Shown here piece by piece: positions 47,851 to 59,928 of a DNA stretch of 64,000 nucleotides. Positions within the stretch are counted from its first letter, which is position 1. Each line of letters begins with the position of its first letter. A program made the translations under genes and the position numbers. This stretch comes from Adenanthera pavonina (lineage: Eukaryota; Streptophyta; Magnoliopsida; Fabales; Fabaceae): NCBI GenBank assembly GCA_026686845.1, contig JAIVEN010000004.1, positions 24,398,827 to 24,462,826 on the forward strand, given 5' to 3'. The notes beneath the pieces are model-generated. The model did no database searches, was not told where the DNA came from, and saw only the letters and a list, made by a program, of their open reading frames with translations.

Positions 47851-49986
47851 CACTACAAAAAAATAGATTTTTAGTGACGATTTTCGGTGGTGAAAAAAAA
47901 AAGTCACCGCTGACAGTATACTCTCAGCGGCGACTAAAATAGTTGTTGCTGAAAGTCAGTCTTTCAGTTGCGACTGGAAAAAATCGCCGCTGAAAGTAAG
48001 ACATTCGGCTGCGACTAAAAGCAATCGCCACTGAAAGTAAGACTTTCGGCGGCGACTAAAATAGTCATTGCTGAAAGTATATATTTCAGCGGCGACTGGA
48101 AAAAATCGCCGCTGAAACTAAGACTTTCAGTGGCGACTAAAAGAAATCGTCGCTAAAAGTATAATTTTTGGTGGCGACTAAAGAAGTCGTCGCTGAAAGT
48201 CTGTCTTTCGGCGGCGGCAAAAAAAGTCGTCACTGAAAGACTGACTTTCAGCAACGGTTTTTCCATAGCGCTGCCAAAAGTCATACTTTCAGCGACGATT
48301 GCTTTTAGTTGCCGCCGAAAGTCTTACTTTCAGCAGCGATCGCTTTTAGTCGCCGTCGAAAGTCTTACTTTCAGCGGCAACTTTCCTGATGTCGCCACTG
48401 AAAGTAAGACTTTCAGCGGCGACTTGGCGACTTTTTAATGTCGCCGCCAAAGTTAATTTTTTGAATTTTTTGCTCCTTTTATTTGAAAAATTAATAAATA
48501 ATATATTAAAATAATAATTGTATTTTATTTATACACTTTTATCACAAGTAATTAGATATTTAATATATATTTTGTATTATAAATATTATCTAATATCTTT
48601 GTTTAAAGATAAAGGATTTTACTATTTTTTCATGTAAAATATTTTAAACATTGTGAAAGTGTTTTATCTATACTAGAGATTAAAGATTTAAAATGTTGAA
48701 GATTGAATTCAATCCATATTTATCTTTACTTTTCCTTATCCTAATTAATGAAATATGTTATTCTTATTAGGATAATTTTTTTAAAATTCATAAAGAGATT
48801 GATAACTCCAATAAAAGAAAATAAGTAAGATAAACTAATCCCTAATTATCTAATGTAATTAACCCTATATTTGGAGGAATTCTTATTAGGTTAATTTAAT
48901 TTCTAATATATTTAACATATAAATTAATATTAATGTTATTTATCACCAATAATAATTTTAATGAAGTAATAATGTACTAAGGCCAAACTCCTATGGGTGT
49001 TGGTAGTGTAAATATTTTCACATAATGTAAAAGTCAAATAAAGTAATGTCACATAGAGAAAGAAGGATTATGAGTTGTTAATATATTTTCCTGAAAAATA
49101 TGTAATAACAATATTTAAAAAATAAATATTCCTTAATTCTCTCTTTCTCATCCTCTTATTCTTTTTAATCATTTTTTATTATCTGAATCATAACATATTG
49201 AATTTATTGCATTTTCTTTTAAATCATATGACAATCAAAATTACAATATTTATTTTAATGATTTTTTAACAATTTTCTATTATATTATATTATATATATA
49301 TATTAAGCATAAATATATATAATATAACTTATTACATAATATAATATTAATACATATGGATAATAAACCTTATAAATAAAATTATTATTGTTTAAAAGTA
49401 AAAATAAATTTAAAATTTTGTTGAGAAAACAAATTTTTTCTTGGTAAATGAAAACAAATATATTTATAAGAAAATCATTTCAGATTTAAAAATAAAAAAA
49501 ATATAATATAAATATTCATATATATATAAATAAAATATTTAATGATATTAATAATTGAAAATAAAATATATGTGTATTTTTTAATAATAATATTGATTTA
49601 TAAATATATATGTATGTATTAGTTTATAGATAAATAATATATATTTAATATATCATATAAAGACTGCAGATGTATTTCAGCTCAACTGGCAAGAGAGTAA
49701 ACACAAAGACATTACAAGCAACAGGTCATGGGTTCGAATCAAGCTAAAGGCACATTTGAAACAAATATATGACGTGGCGGCCGGAGGTGGTGACGGCGGC
49801 GACATTTTCGTGACTGAAAGTCGACTTTCGGCGGCGACAAATGTCGACTTTCGGCAGCGATGTTTTTATCGTCGCCAAACTTTTAGCAATGGGATTTGTG
49901 ACCGTGATATGGTGGTGACAAAAATGTCACCGCTGAAAACTTTTGGTGGTAATATTTCATCGCCGAAAGTCAAATTTTTTGTAGTG
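47851..49986 (+). mobile_element. Complete non-autonomous CACTA element (CAGCGGCGAC family), second copy
   Basis: The ends are CACTACAAAAAAATAGAT and CAAATTTTTTGTAGTG. GTG at 47848-47850 and 49987-49989 is a perfect 3-base duplication. It is collinear with 40813-43207: left array 47865-48450, AT-rich middle, tRNA-like module (49668-49745) and a shorter right array (49795-49975). The GC-rich minisatellite of the first copy is reduced to one or two units near 49770-49800. There is no coding capacity. Confidence 0.92.
49668..49745 (+). repeat. tRNA-like module in the CACTA core, second copy
   Basis: TTCAGCTCAACTGG (49676-49689) and GGGTTCGAATC (49730-49740) match pol III box A and box B, with CTCAACTGG closer to a true tRNA D-arm than in the first copy. 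Folding of the whole into a tRNA is not evident. Confidence 0.6.
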
Positions 49987-50240
49987 GTGGTTGGCACTGT
50001 AATCAAATAACATCGGATGAGGAGACAAGAGGTTGGAGGAAGAAGACGAGAGAGGAGAGATAGAATGAAGTAGTGAGAAGACAAGAGAGGATAGAGAGGT
50101 CAGCGAAGGAGTTAAAGGAAGGAGAGGGTTTACTTTGGAAAATATTCTTACTAGGTCCTATCTGGACCCTTGAGGCCTGATTAAATTATACATTATTTTG
50201 ATGTATAAGAGAATCATAATATATAAGCTTATATAATAAA

Positions 50241-50374
50241 TTATTTACACCAGACAAGTGACAAGTTCATAATGTATTGTATTAGCTTATATTATTTATA
50301 TAATACATTATTTACACTAGACAAGTGATAAATTCATAATGTATTGTATTAGCTTATACTATTAGACCTTATAT
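50241..50374 (+). repeat. Tandem duplication, 67-base unit
   Basis: TTATTTACACCAGACAAGTG at 50241 recurs at 50308 with few changes, each copy ending TGTATTGTATTAGCTTATA. It is non-coding. Confidence 0.85.
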
Positions 50375-52264
50375 GACATGCTAAACGAACCCTTAGTATA
50401 ACTAGATGGTTGGGGGGCATATATATATTGCATATAGTCCCAAATAGAATCATACACTTATACCACAGCCCGTGAATAACCCGACTTCCTATAGATTTAT
50501 AAATATATATTAGTTGTAATACCATTCAATTGCATGAGACTCAAAAGAATGAATCATACTATTTTTTTGACTATAATGAATCATACTATTGACAATTTGT
50601 GAACAATGCATTTTTATACAGATTTTATAATTTATTTTGCTATTGATTCATTATTAATTATAATGTTATTGTTTGTATAACTATCATTCTTAATTTAATA
50701 TTCAATATTTAATCTTGCCACTATCACATCTTATCTATGGACACAGTCCCCATGATTATTGTCCCATTTGGATGCAGTAAAGAGGCTTTTGAGACTTTAA
50801 ACCAGTGAGAAACTTAAAACTGTAAAATTCCACTTATGTGCATCGTTCATCATTATGCGCAGCAAAATTTCAAAAATTATAACTAAATGCACAAAAATCA
50901 TTTCACTATGATTCAAGTTTTTAAACACCTTGTCCATCTTGAATTTCATGGGAAAAATATGAAATTGGAATTTAGAAGCGTCAATAAGTTCATTTTATTC
51001 ATCCTAGTTTACTGTTCATTTGTAGCTTCTATTTTTTGTCCAAATTTTGACCAATCAATTTAAAAATTCATTTATCTTAATCTACAGTGCAGTTTTGCCC
51101 AATTTTTGTATCATTTAAAAGCTCTATATGTCTATTGTACAAAATAGGACATCATTATAAACCGTCAAGATTCAGAATAACCCTTTACTGGAACAGTTTT
51201 GGGAAGATACATATATCTTTCATTGTACAGCTTCAAATACATTCAAACTAGTGGCATATCAATCTTAAGATATAGTTTTATCCATATATACAAACCACTG
51301 AATTTTTGTGTTTACAGTAAATTTACAGTTTTTCAGCAACTGTCCAGTTTTATTCCTTAACTTTCTTGAGCCATAACTCACTTTATAATGAGCCAAATGA
51401 TACATAATTTATCTTATCATAAAGCACATCATAACTTCTATATTTTGGCTCATCCCCTTCAACACATCATACATAAAGTTCGTTAAACATTAACATGTCA
51501 TAAAGTTCACAATAAAAGGAAACATACATAACGTTCAAACCTAAACCAAATTTCATCATTTAACATTGTCTAACATGCTTTCTTATACATAATAATACAT
51601 TAATTACATAAATAATATCATAATTTACAAGCATGCTTGATAAGTTGCATTTTTCCATTATTTTTATCTTCTATACTTAGGGTTTTTACGATACAATTTT
51701 GATTGATTCTGGATATTTATTGTAATTTTCATATTTTAGCCAGATCCAGAGTTTAGTAAAATTTAAGGCTAAAATCATGGAATTAGGTTTATTTTATGAT
51801 GATTATACATATTCCATTATTTTAGAGCATAACTCTTTCTATCGAAGTCGTTTCCACTAATTTTGGGTAATTTAGTGCTTAATTAACCTAATTGAATGAT
51901 TAATCAGGGAATTTTAGGTTTAGGTTTTATGAGTTTTCTCCGGATAGATGTCATTCCATACACCGTTGAACGATCCCTACCATTCCATATCGTTAGTTTT
52001 TCATTCATGTTGAACCCATTCTGGACTATTATTTCTACCATTTTTAATGGAACATTTGACCCCTAGTTAGAGACGCACTTGATTTTAATTTTAATTTTCC
52101 TAGATGATTTGGGATTAATTCACCTAATCATTATTTTAAGCACTTAATTAACCCTAATTCTATTCATTAAAGTTGGCCAAAATCATTTAGGGTTTCATTT
52201 TAGAGCTAGTTAAAGTTCAGTCAACTGAGGGCATTTTGGTCATTTTTCCTTCGATCCCTATATT
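50375..52264. other. Repeat-like intergenic DNA, family not identified
   Basis: The interval 50750-52260 has the style of a decayed retroelement: a leader-like GGGCATTTTGGTCATTTTT near 52227 and a moderate GC rise. I can define no ends or coding motifs. It is interrupted by the copia solo LTR at 52265 and may continue after 54128. Confidence 0.3.
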
Positions 52265-54127
52265 TGTTAGCAGGGCTGACTTCCCAAGAGGGGAGGTGAA
52301 TTGGGAAGTTTGAGATTTTTCTGCACAAAGTGAAGTAAGTGAAGATATCACAGTATAATGAAAACAATGCGTAAAACAGAGCAAGGTGAAAAGTAGAGAT
52401 AAGGAGAAGAGAACTCAGTGATTTATCCTGGTTCAGTCTTTTCACTTGACCTACATCCAGTCCCCAAGACACCTCTTGAGATTTATCCACTATACAGCAA
52501 GAATTTCAGTGGGCTTCTTGCTAAAGCCGCAGTACATGAGTATGCTCTGTTTCTGAGCTCTCTTAAACTTTCCAAGCACTTTCACTATGTGCTTCCCAAT
52601 CCCCTTGTGAATACCCCTCACAAGTAAATCTATCTCCCAGATGAAGAATAGATTGATTACAATGAAATAACTCTCTTGTAAAGAGTGTATATGAAAGTTT
52701 AAGTACAAGTTTAGAGGTTAAGAGGGTAAAAGCTTTTGAGAAGAAGATTCAGCAGAAATTCGGTATATACAAGTTTGATTCGTTACCCACAACTTCAAAT
52801 GATGTTGTATTTATAGATTTAGTTCTCAAATATCCGTTAGAGACTAAATCTATCCGTTGGGGAAGTTATTCAATGGTTACTCTGAAAAACTATCCGTTTA
52901 CCAACCGCATTTAATGTTTCTGACATACTGAAATTCGAATTTTGGTTGGCCAACAGACGAATTTCGAAGGAACCGAAGATTAAAGCTTTCAACGTTACAG
53001 CACGAAGTTCGTCTGTTCATGAAGTGACATTCGAATTTTGAAACTTACAAAACATTTTCACAATGTGACATACGAATTTTCAAGAAGAAAGTTTTTCGGT
53101 TAAGTGTGAACAGTGTTTTCAATTTTCTACAGTGCCTTCGAAATTCGAATTTTGGATCCCCAAAATTCGTCTGTCCATTGCACGTTTAAAGGGACATAGT
53201 AGATTACTTTCTTCAAAATTCAAATTTTGAAAGGGCAAAATTCGTCTGTTAGAGAAACTCTTTTCAGACTACTTTCATCATTCGAATGTTGCAAGTTCTT
53301 ATCATTTGTATGTCAATGTTTCATTTCAATAGGCTCAAGAACTTAGCTTATGAAATTCGAATTTCAATGTTCAAAGTTCGTCTGTCAGAGAGCAGTTTTG
53401 AAACTTAAATCACTCTTGATCTCAGGTGAACTTTAACATAGTTTCAGACGAATTTCTTCCATTTTCTCAAGTTTTGTTTTGTTTGAAATTCAAATTTTGA
53501 AGACTCAAAGTTCGTCTGTTGCAAAGAAGCATCTTTCAGACTTATATGAAAATTCGAATGTTGGAAGTTCAAAATTCGTCTGTCAGAGAGCATTTATCAA
53601 ACTCAATTTCATTTTGATTTCAGATGCACTTTATCATAGTTTCAGACGAATTTCTTTGGTTTTTACAAACTTCATTTTACTTGAAATTCGAATTTTGAAA
53701 GTGTGAAGTTGGTCTGTTAGCAAAAGGCCTCTTTTCAAACTAGATGAAAATTCGAATTTTGAACAACCAAAATTCGTCTGACAGAGAGCCATCTCTTCAG
53801 ACTTATTCAGTTTTAGCTCGAAATTCGAATTTTCAAAGGCAAAGTTCGAATTTCCAACTTGACAGTTTAGCTTAAACTTTCAACCATCGTCTGTTTGTGG
53901 GTGTTTTTCAAATATTTGAAGATTTAACATAAAATCAAAGTTTGAAAACTTCTTTTCTTCAAATCAAAATCTTTTACCCAGTCATAACAAAAACTAAGGA
54001 TCCTACAAAAGATCTAACAGCAAGTACTCAGAAAATCTTCACTTGAAAACAGCTTTGCTCTCCTTTGATATCTTCAATCCAAGCTCTTGAATGTTGGTTT
54101 GGAATCATCAAAACTCTTGTTTCAACA
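52265..54127 (-). mobile_element. Solo LTR of a SIRE-like Ty1/copia element, inverted
   Basis: The plus strand starts TGTTAGCAGGGCTGAC and ends CTCTTGTTTCAACA, 1863 bases, the reverse complement of the 25468 copy. ATATT at 52260-52264 and 54128-54132 is a perfect target duplication. The terminal GACTTCCCAAGAGGGGAGG and GTGAATTGGGAAG words are the SIRE-type end. From 52950 to 53890 it carries at least ten TTCGTCTG/CAGACGAA words and many AATTCGAATT palindromes. Confidence 0.9.
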
Positions 54128-56392
54128 ATATTCTCATTATTTTCTTAGGGGTTTTGATTGCTTTCTTTTGCATTTATTTCAGTATATTTTTCTCTTAATT
54201 TTCATGTTAATTTTTGTTCCAATTAAGCTCTTAATCTTGATTAATTTTCAATTATGTCTTGGTTCTATAGTTTTATTTAATTATGTTACTTGATTATATG
54301 TGTCACATGATTTTATTTTTGTGTAACATTTTTAATAGGACTTAGGCATGGACATAAAGGCTGACTTGGCAAATGAAGGAGCTTAATTGAATATTTTTAG
54401 TTTTTCAATTTGTTCACTACTTCCACCTTAGCATACATGTCGCTCACTTATCCGTCTCACCTTAGCCACCTCACTCTTTCAGTCTACAATTACCCTTATA
54501 CCCTTACAGCACCCTAATACCCTAATTAGACTCTCTTTTAGCGGCTGAATCAGAGGGAAGACATGCACACGCAAGACTACAAATGTTCTTCATCATCTTC
54601 TTCATTCTCTTGATTCTAACCATGAGCTTCCTTCAATCTCCACCAAAATCATGCCATTTTCTGCACTTTTACCATAATTTCGTCCTCTTCTCTCCTACCA
54701 CACATTCCATTCATCAATTCCATCATTTATCCATCCATTCTCCCCAATCAAGCTCAACCGTGGGTGCATTCTTGAAGACAAGTTGCTAGAAATTTCAGAC
54801 CATAGTTAACAAGCTTGATCATCTTCTTCCAAGTCCTAGCTCGTGGATTTTGCTCTTCTCTTGGCATGGATGAAATCTGGACAACTCCTCCTCTTCTTGT
54901 TCTTCACTTGACAGCCATGGAAACTTGAGAAACTTGTGGTTCTTAGCTTGAAGAGGGAGATGACTTGAAGGCACAATTGTTCAATCGGCTAGGGAAGCTA
55001 TGTTTTCACTACTCTTCCTTCTTTTTCTTTTTTAATTTTGTTGGAATAAAGGACCGGTTCAGACCTGAAATTTTGATGAAATTAATGTATTTAGGTTGTT
55101 AATTAGTTGGATTATGATATAGATTGTTACAACCTATATTGAAGGATGAGTTTGTATTGAATTGGGATTGAGTTTCAATGAATTTTATTGTTTAATCAAA
55201 TTTTCCAGCTACTGAACCTTGCATTTTTTAAATGTTTGGTAGTTTAATTTGATGAATTATGTACCTAATTACCTTGTATTTGATGATTGGAATGTTGTCT
55301 AGTTGGGAAATCATGTTAATTATCTTGTTATGGCTTGGAGAAATTGATTGGCAATGCTATATTAATTCAATTGTTCTTGACTTCCTGCATTTTTTATATG
55401 CCCATTTGATGTTTGATAAAATGCTTAGACCATTGGTATTATTACGATATTGTCATGCATACTAGTTAAAGGTTGAGTTATGTACTTAAATTGAACAAGC
55501 ATGCATTCTAATTTCAATCATTATCTCCCTAGAAATCATATATGAGTCTTATAATTGTTATCTTCCAAATCAAGTTAAGAATCACACTTATTCATATATT
55601 TCTGCATTTTAAGTTTAGTTTTGTCATTCATTGTTTCTGGACTTAATTTGTGTCTAATCTATTCTTAGTCATAGTGTTAGTGGCTTGTTGCTTTTCATAT
55701 TAATTTGTCTGGTTCATTGTCATTACATTTGATCTTAAAAACCCCCAAAAGTAAGGTTTAGTACATGACATTTACATATAGATCATAGGATTAGCATTAC
55801 ATTATTCTAGTTCTAAGAAGTTGCATACATATGCATGCATTTAAACATTCCATTTAACTAATTTAGGTTGCATATTAGCTTGCATTCCATATATTTATAT
55901 AAGCATTTGTGCATTCGTATAATAGTATCTAGCTTGCATTTGCATTAGTTTTAGAATTCCTATTTGCTTAATCACTATCTTAAGTAAAAAATAAATGACT
56001 TGCTTTTTAGTGAAACAACCTTGGTTGCACCATTTTATTAAAAATTCTTTTGCAATCAAATTTATTAAATTGCAACCTTTAACACGTTTGTCAATTTATA
56101 AATTACTAACACTAGTAGTAAAAAATACAAAAAACAAACAAAACATGCTAAAGCAAGTAGTAAAAAATAAACTCAAATTCTACCAAAAAAATAGGAAAAA
56201 TACCAAGAAATTCGCAAAAAACAAAGAAAAATGGAAAAAGTGGCCTAATTGAACAAATTCTACCAAAATTCACTGTTTTCAATACCCTGAGAGTAATATC
56301 CAATGATCATAAACTCCAAAAATAATATAAAATAGAAAATCAAGCTCACAGGAAGTCAAAGATAAAAAATAAACTAAAGTCAACAAGTAATA
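54128..56392. other. Intergenic stretch, no gene recognised
   Basis: The interval 54320-54980 is less AT-rich and leader-like (CATCATCTTCTTCATTCTC near 54591), and may be the other part of the repeat interrupted at 52265. From 55000 on it is plain AT-rich DNA with no domain-bearing open frame. Confidence 0.35.
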
Positions 56393-56660
56393 CCACCGGT
56401 AGAAAAAAGCCCTTCTAGAACGGTTGAAATAGACTTTCTAGAACCATTGTCATGTAGTTATAGAAGTGGGAGTCATAAAAAGTATGACTTTCTAGAATGG
56501 TTCTAAAAAAATACTTTTTAGGACGGTTCTAACACACAACAATCCTCCAAAGTGAACTTTCCAGGACTATCAGTGAACTTTCCAGGATTGTTGTACTTTC
56601 GAGGACTGTTGTGTGCCACAACCATTCTAGAACGTTAGAATTTTTTTAACAAAGAAATTT
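56393..56660. mobile_element. Degenerate CACTA-like subterminal array
   Basis: TTCTAGAACGGTT-type words and their inverses recur (TTTCTAGAACCATTGT, TTTCTAGAATGGTT, AACCATTCTAGAACG), mixed with CTTTCCAGGA(C/T)T words. A left end resembling CACCGGTAGAAAAAAG is visible near 56393 but no clean CACTA right end or 3-base duplication. Probably the remnant of a further CACTA family. Confidence 0.4.
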
Positions 56661-58241
56661 GTAGTTCTATATATTCAACCACACTAAACCCCCTGACAAA
56701 ACATGTCAAATGCCATATACTAACAATGAATGAACAGAAAATAGTGCAGAACCAAGAGACCATTGAAAAAGAGAGGAGGGTCTCCAAGCCAATTTAAGAA
56801 TATCTTATATCAGTAGTGAAAAAAGTAGTACCAAAATAATACAAACCTCTTTATGAAAACCTTGAAGATGCATTAAACATCATGGTCAAAGTACCTATAG
56901 TAAAACAATTAATATGCAGTTAGCCCCTAGGCTACAAGCTGTGAAGTCTACATCTTAGTAAGGAGAAAAATTATTTGTAGGCTTTTCCATTTCTACTATC
57001 ATGCCCATATGTACAGTGAAAAAGTTATATTTTTATAGATTCATCAAAAAGAAGAAATCAAATCATATATTGTATTATGATGACCATTCATGCTTCAATG
57101 TCTAATTGAGAAAGACATACTTTCAATCATGTTGCAAACCCTCAAATTTGCACAAAAATAAAAAAATAATATTCAATCCAAGAAATAAGGAACCAAGAAG
57201 GAACTAAGTCATTAATTTAACCTATATATTATTAAACGTGATAAAAAACTTCAGACTCACAATAAGAAGCAGCCTGCAAACAGATTTGTCTGCTGACTAC
57301 AAAGTTACACAGGTGGCAAGAACCTGGATCACATATAAATATCATATATTATCAGATCATGATTTGAGGGAAAAAATGGAAACAAATGTTACAAGTTTCT
57401 TTTCAGCTAAACCTGAATGGCACCAAGTCTACATGTAGCTACATTACTTGAAGTAACCAGTAACCCCTGTTTAAAATATGTCAAAATGATGAGTCAAAAA
57501 GCATTTTATATTGAGTAGGATTAGAAATGGAAATGCAAGTCATCTAAAAATAGCTACATTTTCAGCTGTGTTTAAAATAAACATATAACTGACATCATAA
57601 TATCCTGATGCAGTGAATTTGTGGAACTATAAGTCAAATTGTTTGTCTTAACACTAGAAAAACTTTTAGATTGTTAAAGAGGATTAGCCACTACCAGACA
57701 ACTCATGGTGCATTATATAATTTTTCTAAAATTTGAATTAAGCTGTTCATTGAATTGTAGTACAGGGTTTGCTTTAGGTCAAACAAGTATACGATACTGA
57801 TCTCTAGTCAAAATGAGCTATGGTAATAATGTAAATCCAATTTAAGTCAACTAAATAGAGCTTTGAGAATTCCCTCAAATCCCACAAAGTTAATATCATA
57901 AATAAAGGGAGTAGTGTACGTTCATGCTATTCAAACTAATATAATCAAGTCCATATAGATGGCATAACTGTGTGTTCTGCATGATTATAATGATTGTCTA
58001 TCATTAACAAGTAAATTAAACAGAACATACTAAAATTCTTGACAAGTCTTGTGAAGTAGAAATATATTATATAAAGATGAAATAACTACCTTAAGTAGTT
58101 GTAGACTTCATTTTGCTGATGATGTTAGGATCTCTACAAGATACAACAACCTATGTATGAGACTTTAGTTTGGTTATTGCTCCCTCAAACTCATGTCAAA
58201 ATTCCAAGGCAAGCATGTGGCTATGTGCAAAAAAGTTTATA
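56661..58241. other. AT-rich intergenic stretch
   Basis: No gene or repeat with definable ends was seen before the LTR that begins at 58242. Confidence 0.4.
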
Positions 58242-59873
58242 TGTTGAATCAAGTGTTTTGATGACTCCAAACCAACCTTCTAGAGCTTGGAAAGAAGATA
58301 TCGAAGGTGCATGAAAGATTTCAAATGGAGAAATCTAAGTAAAATTAGAACAAGATTAGATATAGGATCTCTTACTATGTTTAATTTGAGTAAAAGACTT
58401 TGAACTAACAAAAAAATGTTTTTAGAAATATGATTCCATGTTAATTCATGGAATACTTGAAAAATACCTACTAACAAATGAACTTTAAAGTATTAAAATT
58501 GATCTTTTGCTTTGAAAATTTGAACTTTGGCTTCTGAAATTTGAATTTTGAATTGAAAATTAGTTAGTCAGAAAAGAGATTCCTCTGACAGACGAACTTT
58601 TAGTGCAGAAATTTGAACTTTGACATGAGTCTAACAAGAGCCTTCTCTGACAGACGAACTTTGAGTTTTGAAAATTTGAATTTCTGATAAAACACAATTC
58701 GTAAAATGAAAAATTCATCTGAGGATATGTCAAAGTTTATCTGAAAGTAAAGTTTAAAAAGAGTCCAAAATGAGTTCATTGAAAGACGAACATTGATTTT
58801 GAAAATTCAAATTTTAGAAACAAAGCTTGCAAGTCTGTTATGATAATCTGTTGACATGCAAATGTTGGGTTTCAAAAATTTGAACTTTGAACTAAGCCTG
58901 ATAAGAGCTCCCTTTTACAGATGAACTTTGAATCTTGAAAATTCAAATTTCGAAAAGATAAACTATTGTGCCTTATTGAGTTGCCCACTGACAAATGAAT
59001 TTTGGGCACCAAAATTCGAACTTCGAAGGCACTGTAGCAATATGGGACAACTGTTCACACTTATCAGAAGAACTTTAACTTATAAATTTATATGTTTCAA
59101 AATAGAAACATTCATCAAAGATGAAAATTCGAACTTTGCTTCATAACAGATGAATTTTGAAGTTCAATGTTGAAGTCTTTAGCTTTTGATCTCTACGAAA
59201 TTCATCTGTTGATTAACCCAAATTCGAACTTTGAGTGTCAAAAGCATTAAATGCAGTTAATGAACAGATAGTTTTTCAAAGTAACCTTTGGGTAACGTCT
59301 TTAATGTATAGTTAAGATATAAATCTATAAATAGAACTTCATTTGAAGTTGTGGGTAATAATTTTACATTACATATACTGAAACTCTGTCAAATTCTTAA
59401 GTCAAAGTCTCTTACTCTCACATACTTCATTCTTCAGCACTTCAACTTTTATATACACTCTAAATTAGAGAGTTCATTCATTATAATCAATGTTATCTTC
59501 ATCTGGAAGATTTTCTTGTGAGGAAATATCACAAGGGATTTGGGAAGCACTTAGCTAGAGTGCAAAGAGTGAGGTTGTAAGCTCTAAGAATAGAGCATCA
59601 AAGTTGTACTGAGACAATTGCAAGAAGCCCACTGAATTCTTGCAAGATAGTGGATAATCTCAAGTAGTTACTTGGGGACTGGATGTAGGTTAAGATAGAG
59701 AGATCGAACCAGAATAAACATCTGTGTCTTTCCTTCTCTTTTACTGCTATTACCTTACTACTTCTTTATATTCTATTTTATTGTCAATTTTGCCTTCATC
59801 ACTCTCTTGACTTTTGCAAAAAATTTTAATCTTCCCCATTCACCCCCCTCTTGGGAAGCTAGCATATCTAACA
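58242..59873 (+). repeat. 5' LTR of the SIRE-like element
   Basis: It starts TGTTGAATCAAGTG and ends AGCATATCTAACA, 1632 bases, with the SIRE-type tail TTCACCCCCCTCTTGGGAAG. Its motif array is visible but eroded: many sites read CAGATGAA or TTCATCTG where the younger copies read CAGACGAA or TTCGTCTG. Confidence 0.88.
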
Positions 59874-59875
59874 AG

Positions 59876-59889
59876 TGATATTAGAGACC
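59876..59889 (+). promoter_or_regulatory. Primer binding site (initiator Met tRNA), decayed
   Basis: TGATATTAGAGACC lies three bases after the LTR and matches the initiator Met priming sequence (TGGTATCAGAGCC) except for two transitions and one inserted base. Confidence 0.7.
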
Positions 59890-59928
59890 GGATTCCCAAA
59901 CAAAAGATCTAACTATTTAGAAAATTCA

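Noticed and set aside
52950..53890. CRISPR-like array suggested by evenly spaced TTCGTCTG words
   Set aside because: The repeated words are 8-12 bases and occur in both orientations with variable spacing inside a plant LTR; nothing prokaryotic is present.
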